Numbered from the stretch's first letter, positions 46,901 to 55,541 are shown. The stretch is 64,000 nucleotides of DNA from Nocardiopsis sp. YSL2 (GCF_030555055.1 NZ_JAMOAO010000001.1:6138001-6202000), one strand, 5' to 3'. The notes: generated from the sequence alone by a model not told the origin. Numbers and translations are program-made.

Positions 46901-47899
46901 GAGAGCGGCGACGAGGTTGGCGATGGTCTGGCTCTTGCCGGTGCCCGGCGGACCGTCAAGGACGAAACTACGGCCGTCGAGCGCCGCGGCGACGGCACGC
47001 CGCTGATAGGCATCGGCGTCGAGGACGAGCGGAGCGGTCTCCGGTTCCTGCTGGTGGTCGAGCCGGTCCAGGGGCTGGAGCTCGTACTCCAGGGTCGAGT
47101 CGGCGATGTGGTTGCCTGGGGACGCGGCGACGGCCTGGACGATCGGGTGGTCCAGGACGGCATCCTCGTTGTCCTTCAGATCCCGGTACATCGTCTCCTT
47201 GTGAAAGGTGAAGGGGGCCAGGACCACCTTCTCCTCGACCGACCAGGAACGCTGTTCGCTGACACACTTGCGTACAGCCGTGATGAGCTGCTCCGGTTCG
47301 TCCAGCGGCACCTTCTCCACAGCGCTCCAGTCGATCCCGAACTCCTGGAGTTTGATGCCGAGCGCGGGGTTGAGCAGCGTCTCGGCGGCGTTGGAGGCGG
47401 CCAGCCGGTACCGTCCCCGGTCCGTGAGGTTCAACTCGACCGGGACCAGAAGGAGCGGAGCCTCGGAGTGGTCCTGTTCGCTCTGGCCCTTCCAACGCAG
47501 GAAGCCCACACCGAGGTAGAGAATCCAGATACCGGTCTCGGTCTCAGTGGTGCGGCTCTGCTTGCGCAGCCGGGTCAGCGCCTTGTCGAGCTGTTCCTGG
47601 AAGGGGCGTTGGGTGAGGATGCCGGCGCGCGGCCCACGGGGAGCCGGTGTCGGAACAGGAGTCCCGTCCTCCTCGGCCTCCTCCTCGCTTTTCTGCGCGG
47701 GGAGAGGAGCGAAGTCGATGCCACGGGCCAGCCTGCCGAGCAGGTTCGCATAGCCGGGTTCGCGGACCTCCAGGGTCGAGGCCTTGGTATGCCGGAAGTT
47801 CAGCAGTCTGTTGCGCCTGCTGAGGTCGAGGAGCTCCTCACGCCACGCCTCCAGGCGTTCCTGGAGTTCAGCCCTGATCTCCCGGGGTTCGCTGTCCAT
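40949..47899 (-). CDS. hheA: DUF4011-SF1 helicase-Vsr-like nuclease-DUF3320 giant protein (Hhe type)
   Basis: 2316 residues. Order: DUF4011 (EELLDLSRRNRLLNFRH near residue 20), Walker A GPPGTGKS near 315, a very long alpha-helical insertion (about 450-1550), SF1 motifs VVFDEASQVKPADA near 1675, VAGDQKQLPP, WHYRSRHEDLIAFSN, RRLNVAITRAKRR, then a Vsr/MTES_1575-like endonuclease (VGVAGYRVDLGV...GVECDGAMYHSSKVARDRDR near 2020), and a C-terminal DUF3320 domain. This matches the single-protein Hhe anti-phage system. The Met at 47899 begins the conserved region; an ATG/GTG up to 47950 is possible. Ribosome site weak. Confidence 0.8.
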   Translation of the reverse strand: MDSEPREIRAELQERLEAWREELLDLSRRNRLLNFRHTKASTLEVREPGYANLLGRLARGIDFAPLPAQKSEEEAEEDGTPVPTPAPRGPRAGILTQRPFQEQLDKALTRLRKQSRTTETETGIWILYLGVGFLRWKGQSEQDHSEAPLLLVPVELNLTDRGRYRLAASNAAETLLNPALGIKLQEFGIDWSAVEKVPLDEPEQLITAVRKCVSEQRSWSVEEKVVLAPFTFHKETMYRDLKDNEDAVLDHPIVQAVAASPGNHIADSTLEYELQPLDRLDHQQEPETAPLVLDADAYQRRAVAAALDGRSFVLDGPPGTGKSQTIANLVAALIGAGRTVLFVSEKAAALEVVHSRLVDIGIDIAALALHDGKTKGGAVAKSLHAALHADVHPLPANLVDERDKARALRARLTDHAEAVNETDPRIGLSLNQAMGRIAVLSRSLPADTELGMVDPDPGLFERQSREWILDTAHSMTHVWDLFTVPENSRWYGIQQAQDAHEALVRALATLNELAGHHNTLRRITGGRQPDSPKAARRWVPLLKVLAERDDVPERWVVCSDFDTEVVPQAADAVDRLTGLAWLRERTEFDWRSVKDLPTLAELDADTAPVQGRSVASLELLTGEQADNAIQRCTDWIRRLAGPSQILDEAVRRTGLPVPTDRAGVLRIISVLAEVSSGPHPLPHWLTEVSPEYVRSLLTSFAQHRDRLTESRSRAQDLFHSGVLERHDIGALVDRLRLWQQAGELITERRGVPARWLAFGDFGPLVREPVLAARDRWKSHRFAVEDLGQLTDVPWNELPDFDTDDPTAEVVGLDTESTAERARTDARFFGGWATRLAEVSAVADAIAQALACPRPDHPRRTQAFLEAAVGLGTDALPLPAWLGEEEAEAARMALDDAEQAVAGLREARAVASELFSPGAVEEEGLEELNERLSGYGRFDRMLGSAFREDKRRAATMTLDGSWDKRVPERLTDVIRWQHAHRHLAQNSAAYQARLGHHWRGEETDFTAVRACLRIAVQLRQLLPVDGLSGLRRFLYQGQPLDPTTVAGARAALDELAPWEEAARQLLPSTASLFELSLGQAAAWLVAGADRLTADAALADTLTPVVGPVSTGTARAIRDCVLRARHADRDLRRHEVADQSVLATYRELLDARTRQELVDDLDWAERVSQELRAAVEPVLGPDRLDIAGIESLRAQTHTANTDEGMVGGALGRACHQDRALAASLSHSGGWDDGLNDRISDAQRWYEDHQGLWGQADVLGQAFGRYWRGEETDTALVTAALDRADLCRAELQEEERAELARFLEHGDLTDLAEDLDQARQTWSAWPRTLASLPGGSAQAHTLAPGSALSWLKQVRVRMEHLRDLLRRFRDATGRDVKAVEADREITLARRRDAAETELELHEHADREVLGSLYRVDEKLDEALQDALSWTRRARRLVGDAVGASAQQWPEGAVPSLRVKGAPDDLAHAVDEWEREAGAFASLFDDLVRPTITGRLSGELAAAEQFLFALREDVSSLERWSTALAGLEAMRSHGLGPLLERYAGSGRGPERWPDTVERAVLRAWTDRRLREDERVRREPGPVRDNEVQEFRKRDRRLHTWARQEVLHQWSDHRPPMASYSPGLGVIRREAEKKRRHMPVRKLMEEVTWEAQLLTPCLMMSPLTVSMFLPSDMRFDVVVFDEASQVKPADAINCVYRGRSLIVAGDQKQLPPTGFFDRATTDDEWDEEQQETYESLLDMCKASGRMRDIPLRWHYRSRHEDLIAFSNRKFYSSELITFPGAHLRNEDTGVAFVRVEGGLYDRGGARNNRIEACKVAERVVHHFRTRPDRTLGVVALSREQANAIEDAVDKVLERFPELRPKVEGDRLGGFFVKNLETVQGDERDVIILSVGYGPTADGRIHKNFGPINRGDGHRRLNVAITRAKRRVEVVSSFSADDLRVGPDDAEGLRRLCEYLRYAEHGPAALEAQPVGGQPEAETESPFEDSVLAVLQDWGYEVQPQVGVAGYRVDLGVIDPDLPGRYVIGVECDGAMYHSSKVARDRDRLRDGVLEGLGWRLHRIWGTDWYRDRARAQERLREAVEGAVRDARAAGGRRSSSAEVPVSEDEPAEERTPDLVRVPDEKERARAAEQAGRQRPDWLVDYVTHDYRPHEEGYWYEPRSAEARPYIAGLFLLIVENESPVELGWLYRKTLDALGGERLGSTVRANFDVTLKHLLREGRLVRDDSTIWWPGGGVAVRRPFGSAIRKISEVPSAERQEALRLIVRDSARIARKDLLRSMRETFEWGRSGKDISQAFDHDLEVLLGKGVLVEEEGVVRPADTEE

Positions 47900-48792
47900 C
47901 CGCACCGTTTCTCGTTGTCGCCGTCCGCACCCAGAAGCCACAGGTGTCACAGGTGTGACGCGGAGGATCTGGACACAGTTGCCTGCATGAGAGGAACAAA
48001 CAGGTCACGAAACAGGAGCAATCATCGCAGGAGCGCCCCACCGCAGACCCAGCTTGGCCGTGTAGGAGAGATCATGCTCTTCTACAGGACCACGCAGTCC
48101 ACTGGAAATTCCACGATAATGCCATTCGTAAATGTTTCAATAATTCCCACTTAATGCCCCCCAGAAAAATACGACACCAGTACGTCACCTCCGAAAATTG
48201 ATCTCCCTGCTTTGAATTATGAACCCCCTCCAGTACTCATGTCAGCATAATTTGCCCCAATTTTACGGATTCCCGCAAGGGCAACCACCAGACCAGGCCC
48301 CAGCCGGGCGCCCCGAGCGGCTGTGAGTCCGGGTGAGGGTTGGAGCGAGCCCACGGCGAGGTGATGGATCAGCGCCGAGGCGGCGGCCGCGTGACTGATC
48401 CTTCGCCCGCCATCAGTTTGATGCTCTCCAATCACGACCCCGACGAGCGACTCGGCCCGACAGAGGATGGCGAAGAGGCCCTCGCTGAAATCATCGAGGA
48501 GCAGTTCGTCCGGGGCCTGGTCGGCAGGGACGTCACGGGGCTCTGTGAGCCGGAACCCGGAGGGTGTGACCAACTGTGGTCCTTAACCCTGGCCGGAAAA
48601 CACGGCCGACGGTCGACCGGTCAGGTGGAAAGCGGAACGCCAGGCAGGTCGGTCATCGACCACGACGGCGGCCTCCTCAGTGTGCGCGGAAACTGCCGCG
48701 TGCCCGGTGATTCGGATCGCAAGCGCTCACAGGCCTGGCAGTGTCGGTATCAGAGGTTCAGTGCCGGGCCTGATTGATCCGGCCGTGCTCCG
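47900..48792. other. intergenic region upstream of the hhe gene
   Basis: About 890 bases. 48080-48240 is AT-rich against the rest of the window (ATAATTCCC, AAATGTTTCAATAATT) and may carry the hhe promoter or be foreign. Short frames at 48217-48573 (minus, TTG start) and 48340-48777 (plus) overlap each other and show no family; I do not call either. Confidence 0.5.
47946..47959. promoter_or_regulatory. palindrome GTCACAGGTGTGAC upstream of the hhe gene
   Basis: A 14-base palindrome (6-base arms) about 50 bases before the start, next to a direct repeat of CACAGGTGT. Candidate repressor site for the defence gene. Confidence 0.4.
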
Positions 48793-51700
48793 TCAACGCA
48801 AGTGAGCACCACCCTCGAAGGCACTGAGGACCAGGTTCCTAGTGCGGTAGGTGCCGTGACGGGCGATCTCGTTGTGCTTCAGCCCTCCGTGCTCCGTCTG
48901 GAAGCTTTCCAGAACGTTTTCCACGTCCTCCCGCCCCAATCCATAGAGGTGGAAGCAGAAGGCGTCCAACTCGCCGCGCAAGTTCGCTCGGCGCTCGTCG
49001 CCCCAAACAAATGGAGGACCTTCGTAACCGAGGTCCCGCGCGAACGGGGCCATGTCGTGGGCGGTGTAGACGAGTTCGAGCACGCGGGGTACCACGAACG
49101 AAAGGTGAGGCTCCAATTCCTCCGGAGAGGGGACAGGCAGCTGCTTCCATGTCATCAGCGGCATGTGGGCACCGCTGACCTTCTGGCGAGCAGCGTAGTC
49201 GAAGACGAGCGAACTCTGCACCGCGTACAGTGCTGCGACGAGAGCGGCAGGCAGGTCCGGCAACATGAGCGGGAAGGTGTGGCCGACCGCCGCACGCGGC
49301 ACGAGCATAGGGATGGCGGTGCGCTCGTCGGTGGCCCGGCACACGTCGCGCCATCCGTACATCCACCCCCGGTTCCACCCGATCGACTCCAGCCGGCTCC
49401 CGACCCCCTTGGCCACGGCGGGCCTTCCGCGCCGTGTGACGCCGCCGACGGCCACGTCGTGCTCAGGAACCCAGTACCGCGGCATCGCCAGCGCATGAGG
49501 ATCCGACTTCTCCTCGCCTACCAAGTGCCGGATATCGCCCGAGCCCGTGCCAGTGAAGCTGTTCCAACGGTGATCGAAGTGGTGCGCCGTCTTTCCCTCC
49601 CACAGGGGAAGCATTCTCTGCTCACCAAGAACGAAGATGTTCCCCTTGAGCCGCCAACCCGCTTCCTCAAGCTCCTCCCGTGTACGGAAGAGAGCGGAGT
49701 CGTCAGTCATGTGGAACAGCGTGGGCACGAACCGGACGGCCCAAGGGTTCCCACGAGGCTGGGACTCGTTCACGAAAACCGGCATCCGCCGATGGATCCC
49801 GAGCGTCAGATCCGCGTCCTTACGAGTGCGGAACATCGGTAGCGTACCGGTGTTGGGGTTGATCAGCCCGATCTCCTCAGCCTCCAGCCGGAACGTGCGG
49901 TCCCGGTCGCCGAGGTCAGTCGAGTCGTGCAGATAGAAGGCGAAGTCCGCGGCTGCCTCACGCCTCTCTTCCCCAGCGAGTGAGAGGAGGCAGAACTTGT
50001 AGCTGGAGTGGACTCCGCGGAAGAGCCGCTTGAGGTTCTCGAAGTCGTATAGCGACGCGACCGCTCCCCGCTCGGTCAGGCTCCGGAAAAGCCTCTGCGC
50101 GCCCGCCCCCGTGGCGATGGCACTGGGGACGATCACGCCCAGCCGTCCCCGCCGGTGGGTGATGGCCGTGCACCGCTCCACGAACAACTGGTCGAGCTGC
50201 AGTGAGGTGACTCCTTTGAGTGATAGTCCCTGGGCGCACAGAGGATAGGAACCCGACCTGGCGGCGAAGTGAAATCCGGACTTCACCATGCGCCGCGCCC
50301 GCCGGTACCTCTCCCCTTCCTCCGGGTTCTCCTCGATCCACTGCATGATGCGCTCGCGCCGCGCCATACCCGCAAGGCGCCCCACGGACGAATCGGCCAA
50401 GCTGAAGTACTTCTTGTCCTCGAAATCCAGCTTGTCCCACGGCGGATTGGTCACGACACAGTCGAACCCGCCATCCCATCCTGTTGCCCGGTCCACGCCC
50501 GTACCGTCCCTGGGGACCCTGAACACGTCGGGGAACTCCAGGTGCCAGTGGAAGAAGCAGTGGCGGTCGCGTAACCGGACGATCTCCGCATGGGTGTCTT
50601 CCGGAACCGCTGTGCTCCGCACGCCTCGCAGGGCGGTGTACACCCCGTGTGTGATGGGCAGCGGCGCTGTCGCAGTCTTCTCCCACATGAACGCCGCGCA
50701 CCAGGCGTCGGCCGCGTGGACGGCCCGCCGACGACGCTCTGAAGAGCGCCAATGGAGGTAGACGTCTTCCTGCCGGCGCACGTCGCGCAGCTCCCCCGCG
50801 CGGATCGCGAGGATCTCGTTGAGCTCCATCGCGAACTCGGTGTTGGCCAGACTTGCAGTGCCGCCCTCGACGTCGAGCAGTTCCCCCTGCCCAGCGAGCT
50901 CGTTGGCATTGCGCCTGGCCATGGCTGCCGCGACGGCCCGGTCGTCCCCTTCGATCGGGGAAAAGGCCGTGTCCGGGATTCCGAGTTCGAGCTGCGCCGG
51001 GGCCGCGCCGACAAGTGCGTTCCCGTGCTTGATGTGGGGATCCAGGAGATCCAACGGCCTTCCGGGGGCCATGCCCTCCATCCACAGCGACAGCTTCGCC
51101 AGGGCCACCGCCATGGGGTTGAGGTCGACTCCGTAAATGCAACGAGCCACGACCTCGTGCATCGCCTCCCTGACGGCCTCCTCAGTTGGTTCGGGGTCGC
51201 GTTCACGGACGGAGGCGACCCGCTTGGCGATGCGCTGCGCCGCTGCCACCAGGAAATGGCCGGACCCACAGGCTGGATCGCACACGGTGACAGACAGCAG
51301 CCTGTCGGCGACCGTCTCGTGAGGGTCGGCCAGCCCCCACTCGGTCGCGTCGGTCTCGCCCTGTTTGACGGCGTCGTCCAGGACCGGTTCCAGAGCCGAG
51401 TCCAGGAGCCGTTCGACGAGGGAGGACGGCGTGTAGAAGGAGCCGGTCCGCTTACGCGCGTTCCCAGCCCTGGGTACAAGGCGGAGTGTGTGGCGGTCTC
51501 GGTCGTACTCGGGAACGGCCTCCAGCAGCGCCTCGTAGACGCTCCCGAGTTCACGGGCGCCGAGGTGCTTGAAGTCGACCGCCCTCCAGCGCCCGGTGTC
51601 GACGTCGCGCACCCTTGTCAGATGGCGTACGGCCGTGAGGAGGGCCTCGTTGGAGAGCTGCAGCCCTTCCAACGGCCGGTCCTCCTCTCCCCGGGTGAAC

Positions 51701-52818
51701 AGCCCGCCCAGACCGATGAGCCCCAGCTCGGGGCGACCGTGATCCGCACCGAGGGCGTCGAGCACGATCGACAGCGCCTGGTACAGGTCACTGTGGACGC
51801 CCTGTCTCCCCCGCATCGCCGATGCGCGGAGCCGGGTGGTGGAGAAGTAGTCGTCATAGCGTCGGCGCGCCAGTTCACCGGCCGCGGGATCGTGGAGCAG
51901 CCCGCGGTCTTCGATGACGAACACGAACACCATCTTGAACACCAGCCGCAGCAGGGCGTTGTGTAGATCCCCGGATGAGGTGTCGGCGATTAGGCGGGCG
52001 TTGGCCGGGTGGTGCAGGAATCCTGTTCCCAGGGCCGTGACGGCCAGTTCGACTTTGTCCCGCAGCACGTCGAGGGCCTGGACCGCGGAGTCGACGGCCT
52101 CGATGTGCCACTGCTCGAGTCGGCAGGAACCAGGGGAGCGGTCAGTGCCGACTTCGAAGCTGGAGGCGTGGAGGACCGCGAAAAGGAGGGCGAAATCGTT
52201 GAAGAGTTCACCATCGAATATCGCCGCGATGTCGAATTCGACATAGGAAGCGGAGGACAGGGAACTGGTGTCGCGCAGCAGCCGCAGGTGCCGCCCGTTG
52301 GTGGTGATACCCCATAGATGGTCGGGACAGCGGTTGAGCGCTTCCTGTAAGAGCGACTGTGCCGCAGGGGAGCCTGGGAGCCCCCTGCCCAGATCGGTGT
52401 CCCAAGGAACGATGTGGATCAGAGCGCGTTGCCACCGGTGGGTGATGGGGAGAGTAGATCTCGGCTCGTCAGGAATGGTAACACCCGGGATGCGCAGTGC
52501 GGTCAGGCGCCCGTACCCCAGTTCCGCGAAGAGCGGCACCAGCCACCTGGCGACCGCCTCACCGGTCGAGTCCGACGGCGGCTTCCCCCCGTTCTCCGAG
52601 GGCAGGCGTACCCGTAGCGCCTTCCACGCGCCGAGGAGGTAGTCCCAGTGCCTCGCGGCCTCGTCCGCGACCGACCTGGCCCCTACCGCCCCGTAGTCGG
52701 AGGGTGAGGCCGACGCGCCACCTCTTCCCTCGGAGATGCGCATCAGCATGTCCCGGGGAAGGACGGAACCCGCGGCGCGGACGGCCGTCAGGGATGGGGC
52801 GTGACCAGTGGCCGGCAT
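48793..52818 (-). CDS. large Eco57I-type N6-adenine DNA methyltransferase
   Basis: 1341 residues. SAM motif I DPACGSGHFLVAAAQR near residue 514, IYGVDLNPMAVALAKLSLW, catalytic NPPW (CVVTNPPWDKLDFEDKKYF) near 791, then a long C-terminal target-recognition region (TWKQLPVPSPEELEPH). The N-terminal 450 residues (PDHLWGITTNGRHLRLLRD; EFDIAAIFDGELF) resemble the large methylases of DISARM class 1 (DrmMI) and type IIG/PglX-like enzymes. I see no PD-(D/E)XK or other nuclease motif. GGAGGA precedes the ATG. No DrmA/B/C or Pgl/Brx partners adjoin it, so it may be solitary or serve Hhe/Shango as self-marking methylase; that is conjecture. Confidence 0.75.
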   Translation of the reverse strand: MPATGHAPSLTAVRAAGSVLPRDMLMRISEGRGGASASPSDYGAVGARSVADEAARHWDYLLGAWKALRVRLPSENGGKPPSDSTGEAVARWLVPLFAELGYGRLTALRIPGVTIPDEPRSTLPITHRWQRALIHIVPWDTDLGRGLPGSPAAQSLLQEALNRCPDHLWGITTNGRHLRLLRDTSSLSSASYVEFDIAAIFDGELFNDFALLFAVLHASSFEVGTDRSPGSCRLEQWHIEAVDSAVQALDVLRDKVELAVTALGTGFLHHPANARLIADTSSGDLHNALLRLVFKMVFVFVIEDRGLLHDPAAGELARRRYDDYFSTTRLRASAMRGRQGVHSDLYQALSIVLDALGADHGRPELGLIGLGGLFTRGEEDRPLEGLQLSNEALLTAVRHLTRVRDVDTGRWRAVDFKHLGARELGSVYEALLEAVPEYDRDRHTLRLVPRAGNARKRTGSFYTPSSLVERLLDSALEPVLDDAVKQGETDATEWGLADPHETVADRLLSVTVCDPACGSGHFLVAAAQRIAKRVASVRERDPEPTEEAVREAMHEVVARCIYGVDLNPMAVALAKLSLWMEGMAPGRPLDLLDPHIKHGNALVGAAPAQLELGIPDTAFSPIEGDDRAVAAAMARRNANELAGQGELLDVEGGTASLANTEFAMELNEILAIRAGELRDVRRQEDVYLHWRSSERRRRAVHAADAWCAAFMWEKTATAPLPITHGVYTALRGVRSTAVPEDTHAEIVRLRDRHCFFHWHLEFPDVFRVPRDGTGVDRATGWDGGFDCVVTNPPWDKLDFEDKKYFSLADSSVGRLAGMARRERIMQWIEENPEEGERYRRARRMVKSGFHFAARSGSYPLCAQGLSLKGVTSLQLDQLFVERCTAITHRRGRLGVIVPSAIATGAGAQRLFRSLTERGAVASLYDFENLKRLFRGVHSSYKFCLLSLAGEERREAAADFAFYLHDSTDLGDRDRTFRLEAEEIGLINPNTGTLPMFRTRKDADLTLGIHRRMPVFVNESQPRGNPWAVRFVPTLFHMTDDSALFRTREELEEAGWRLKGNIFVLGEQRMLPLWEGKTAHHFDHRWNSFTGTGSGDIRHLVGEEKSDPHALAMPRYWVPEHDVAVGGVTRRGRPAVAKGVGSRLESIGWNRGWMYGWRDVCRATDERTAIPMLVPRAAVGHTFPLMLPDLPAALVAALYAVQSSLVFDYAARQKVSGAHMPLMTWKQLPVPSPEELEPHLSFVVPRVLELVYTAHDMAPFARDLGYEGPPFVWGDERRANLRGELDAFCFHLYGLGREDVENVLESFQTEHGGLKHNEIARHGTYRTRNLVLSAFEGGAHLR

Positions 52819-53025
52819 CGGCGGTTCCTCCGGCTGGGGGCGGCGGAATGCGCGGATGAAGATGCACGCGCACTCTCAGCGTCAGCCGGATCGGCCACGA
52901 ACACAAGGCCCGATAGCACGTTTACTCAGACGACACAGAAACGCAGAATTCCCTCCACCCGCGATCACTCATGCTCAGCCACAAAAAACGCACCCATACT
53001 CTCAGTGAACACAACGCATCATCCG

Positions 53026-54849
53026 TCACAGGTCCAACGGGAGCCCCAGTCCGGCGAACCTCTCCTTCAATTTCTGCTCGGCCCGCTCGCTGTCCGCCTT
53101 GAGCTCGGCGAGCGAGACCCCGTAGCGCTCTCCCCAGCCGAGGTACGTGTCCACGAGTCTCCGCTGGCGTGCGCGTGCCACTTCCTCGACTCGGAGAAAA
53201 AAGTCCAGTCGACGCTCCAGCTTGCTCGTGTTCACGCCCTCAATGTGCACATCCCACCAGCCCGCGAACACCCCGCGCAGCTCGTATTCGTCGAGCACTC
53301 GGAAATCGACCATTTCTTCCAGGAAGATATCCAGGAGCCGATCGCGATCGGATCGAGGGCCGCCGCTGGAGACCTCGTCCTCGATCTTTCCCCAAGCACG
53401 CAGGGCGCCCTCATGGAGTCCTCCGATGGATTTCTCGCACATACCGCGGATCGTCCGGACCACGCACTCAGGCCCTTCCTCAGGGAAGGCACAGACGGAG
53501 TCACCGCCTCGGGCGAACAGCGCGAACACGTCGATTCCCCAGGCCGCGAACGCGTCCTTGGCCGATTCGACCTCGCGTCTGGGGACTCCGCCGGTGAGAG
53601 CCGCCCGGAGGTCAGGAGGCCTCACCCTCCCGTTCTCGTCGTCGATGTAGTCGCGGATGTTGAGGTTGTAGTCACGCTCGACGATTTCCTCGACGGGCAC
53701 GAGCCGCGAGAAGCCCGGGATCTCGTCCCGTTTGGCGAAGACTCGCGTGATCTTCTCGATGTGCCGCGGTTCGAGCCTGTTCTGGTTCCGGCCGCTGACC
53801 GCCTCGTGCTCGGCGTTGATGAACAGGATCCGATCCCCCGGTAGGACGATCTGCCCCTGGGTTCCACTGAAGACGACCAGGCAGGCGGGGACGGCGGAAC
53901 CGTAGAAGAGGTTGGGGCCGATACCGATGACCGCCTCGATCCTGCCATGCTCCAACAGCGCCCTGCGGATCCCTTCCTCTTTTCCCGAACGGTAGAGCGG
54001 GCCGTGCGACATCGCCACGACGGCTCTCCCATCCGGGCCGAGAGAGGCCAGTACCTGCTGCACCGCCATCAGGTCCGCCCTATTCTCGGACGCCGTCCCG
54101 TACGTCGTGGAAGGCGCGGCGTACTCCTTCTCGCGGTAGGAGATCGCGAAGGGAGGATTGGTGACGATCCGGTCGTAGTAGTGACCGTCGGGATCGGTCG
54201 GGGTCCAGGACACCAGAGTGTCGTTCTCCTGGACCCTCCCGGGGTCGACGCCGTGCAGGTACAGGTTGACTCTGGCCAGGAACAGGGCGCCTTGGTCCAC
54301 CTCCACACCACTCATCCGGATGTCCCCGGGGGCCTCACCCAGCCGGCTCAGGTGCTCGACGACCCGCGTCAGGGTGCCGCCCGACCCCGCGTAGGGGTCG
54401 CCGACGACCATGCCGGGTTCCGGTTCGGCGAGGCGCACCATGAGCTCGTTCACCGACCGGGGCGTGAAGTGCTCACCTCCGGCTTTGCCCAACCGTTCCC
54501 CCACCCGCCCCAGGTAGCGGTCGTAGGCGAAGCCGATCACGACCAACCCCCAGGGGTCCACCGGAAGGTCGCCGAAGACTGCGCGAACCCTTGTGACCGT
54601 TTCGGCCAGACCCGCCTGACCGTAGCCGTGGAAGGGGTCGGCCTCCGGGAACAGGACGTCCCGCCCCTCCTGCGTTCGCCAGGCCTCCCACGCCCGGCCC
54701 AGACCGCCTGCGTCCAGGCCCGACCATTCGAGGACCACCAGGGCCGACACCGCACGACAGGCCCTCAGTAGCCCGGTCTTACCCGCGAGCTTCTCCGTAG
54801 CCTGGAACAGGAGGTCGGCGACCTCCTCGACACCGCCACCTCTCGTCAC
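53026..54849 (-). CDS. hsdM: type I restriction-modification methylase subunit HsdM
   Basis: 607 residues: N-terminal helical domain, HFTPRSVNELMVRL, motif I VGDPYAGSGGTLTRVV near 151, IVTNPPFAISYREKEY near 234 (NPPF), and a C-terminal helical arm (AEQKLKERFAGLGLPL). The GTG start overlaps the hsdS TGA (GTGA), so the frame extending to 55170 is antisense/hsdS overlap and not coding. N6-adenine methylation with HsdS is expected. No hsdR is present in the window. Confidence 0.85.
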   Translation of the reverse strand: MTRGGGVEEVADLLFQATEKLAGKTGLLRACRAVSALVVLEWSGLDAGGLGRAWEAWRTQEGRDVLFPEADPFHGYGQAGLAETVTRVRAVFGDLPVDPWGLVVIGFAYDRYLGRVGERLGKAGGEHFTPRSVNELMVRLAEPEPGMVVGDPYAGSGGTLTRVVEHLSRLGEAPGDIRMSGVEVDQGALFLARVNLYLHGVDPGRVQENDTLVSWTPTDPDGHYYDRIVTNPPFAISYREKEYAAPSTTYGTASENRADLMAVQQVLASLGPDGRAVVAMSHGPLYRSGKEEGIRRALLEHGRIEAVIGIGPNLFYGSAVPACLVVFSGTQGQIVLPGDRILFINAEHEAVSGRNQNRLEPRHIEKITRVFAKRDEIPGFSRLVPVEEIVERDYNLNIRDYIDDENGRVRPPDLRAALTGGVPRREVESAKDAFAAWGIDVFALFARGGDSVCAFPEEGPECVVRTIRGMCEKSIGGLHEGALRAWGKIEDEVSSGGPRSDRDRLLDIFLEEMVDFRVLDEYELRGVFAGWWDVHIEGVNTSKLERRLDFFLRVEEVARARQRRLVDTYLGWGERYGVSLAELKADSERAEQKLKERFAGLGLPLDL

Positions 54850-55472
54850 AGCGTCCCCTCCTCTTCCAGCAGCGCGGCGAAGACCGACGGTTTGAGCGAT
54901 TCCAGCCGCTCGGTGACCGCTCGCCTGGTCGCGATCACGGCGTCCATCTCCGCCAGTGTGTCCACGATGGTCCGCTGCCTGTCGATCACGGGGACCTCCA
55001 CGGCGAGCCGCCGGACGGCCTCCGCGTTGAAGGACGGCACCGTCCCCGACAGCGCCGGGCCCTGGAGCCGCTCCAGGACTTCGGGGCGGGCCAGATAAAC
55101 CGCCAGATAGCCGGGAAGGACCTTGGATGCCTCGGCCCGGATACGGACGCACGAGGACCCGTAGATCCACCCGGTGTGCTCCGACCCCGTGATCGCCAAC
55201 CGGCCCAATGCCCCTTGGCGGACCATGACGATGTCGCCCGCGCGCAGTTCGAACGCGGTCGCCCGCTTCTTGAGCGCGTCCGTCTCCGGGATCCGGCGTA
55301 CGTGCCGTCCGTCGATCCTCCTGTCACCCGTGAAGTCGGATGGCGTGATGACGGGAATCCCGTCCTGCCGGTCCCCCAACTCCTTCAGTAGGGCCCCCGA
55401 GGGTCCCGGTTTGACCTCTGCGACCTCTTCGAGGGGGACGCCGGTGACGCGGCCCAGTCCCATCTCCTCCAT
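54846..55472 (-). CDS. hsdS: half-size type I specificity subunit HsdS
   Basis: 208 residues, about half a normal HsdS: one target-recognition domain (VITPSDFTGDRRIDGRHVRR; GDIVMVRQGALGRLAI; SGTVPSFNAEAVRRLAVEVP) and one conserved helix (QRTIVDTLAEMDAVIATRR). A half subunit would dimerise and read a palindromic site. It precedes and is coupled to hsdM. A second ATG at 55463 is possible. The order S before M is less usual. Confidence 0.8.
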   Translation of the reverse strand: MEEMGLGRVTGVPLEEVAEVKPGPSGALLKELGDRQDGIPVITPSDFTGDRRIDGRHVRRIPETDALKKRATAFELRAGDIVMVRQGALGRLAITGSEHTGWIYGSSCVRIRAEASKVLPGYLAVYLARPEVLERLQGPALSGTVPSFNAEAVRRLAVEVPVIDRQRTIVDTLAEMDAVIATRRAVTERLESLKPSVFAALLEEEGTL

Positions 55473-55541
55473 ACCCTTCCCGTTCTCGGTCCGGCCGGTG
55501 GGCCCGGGTGGGACGCGCCCTCGGCGCGCCCCACCCGGCCC

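Noticed and set aside
48217-48777. Two opposing short frames before the hhe gene
   Set aside because: They overlap one another, have weak starts and no recognisable family or ribosome site.
33282-55472. A complete BREX or DISARM system
   Set aside because: BrxHI/BrxD-like and large methylase genes are present, but BrxA/B/C, PglZ, BrxL, DrmA, DrmB and DrmC are not; Shango plus Hhe explains the set better.
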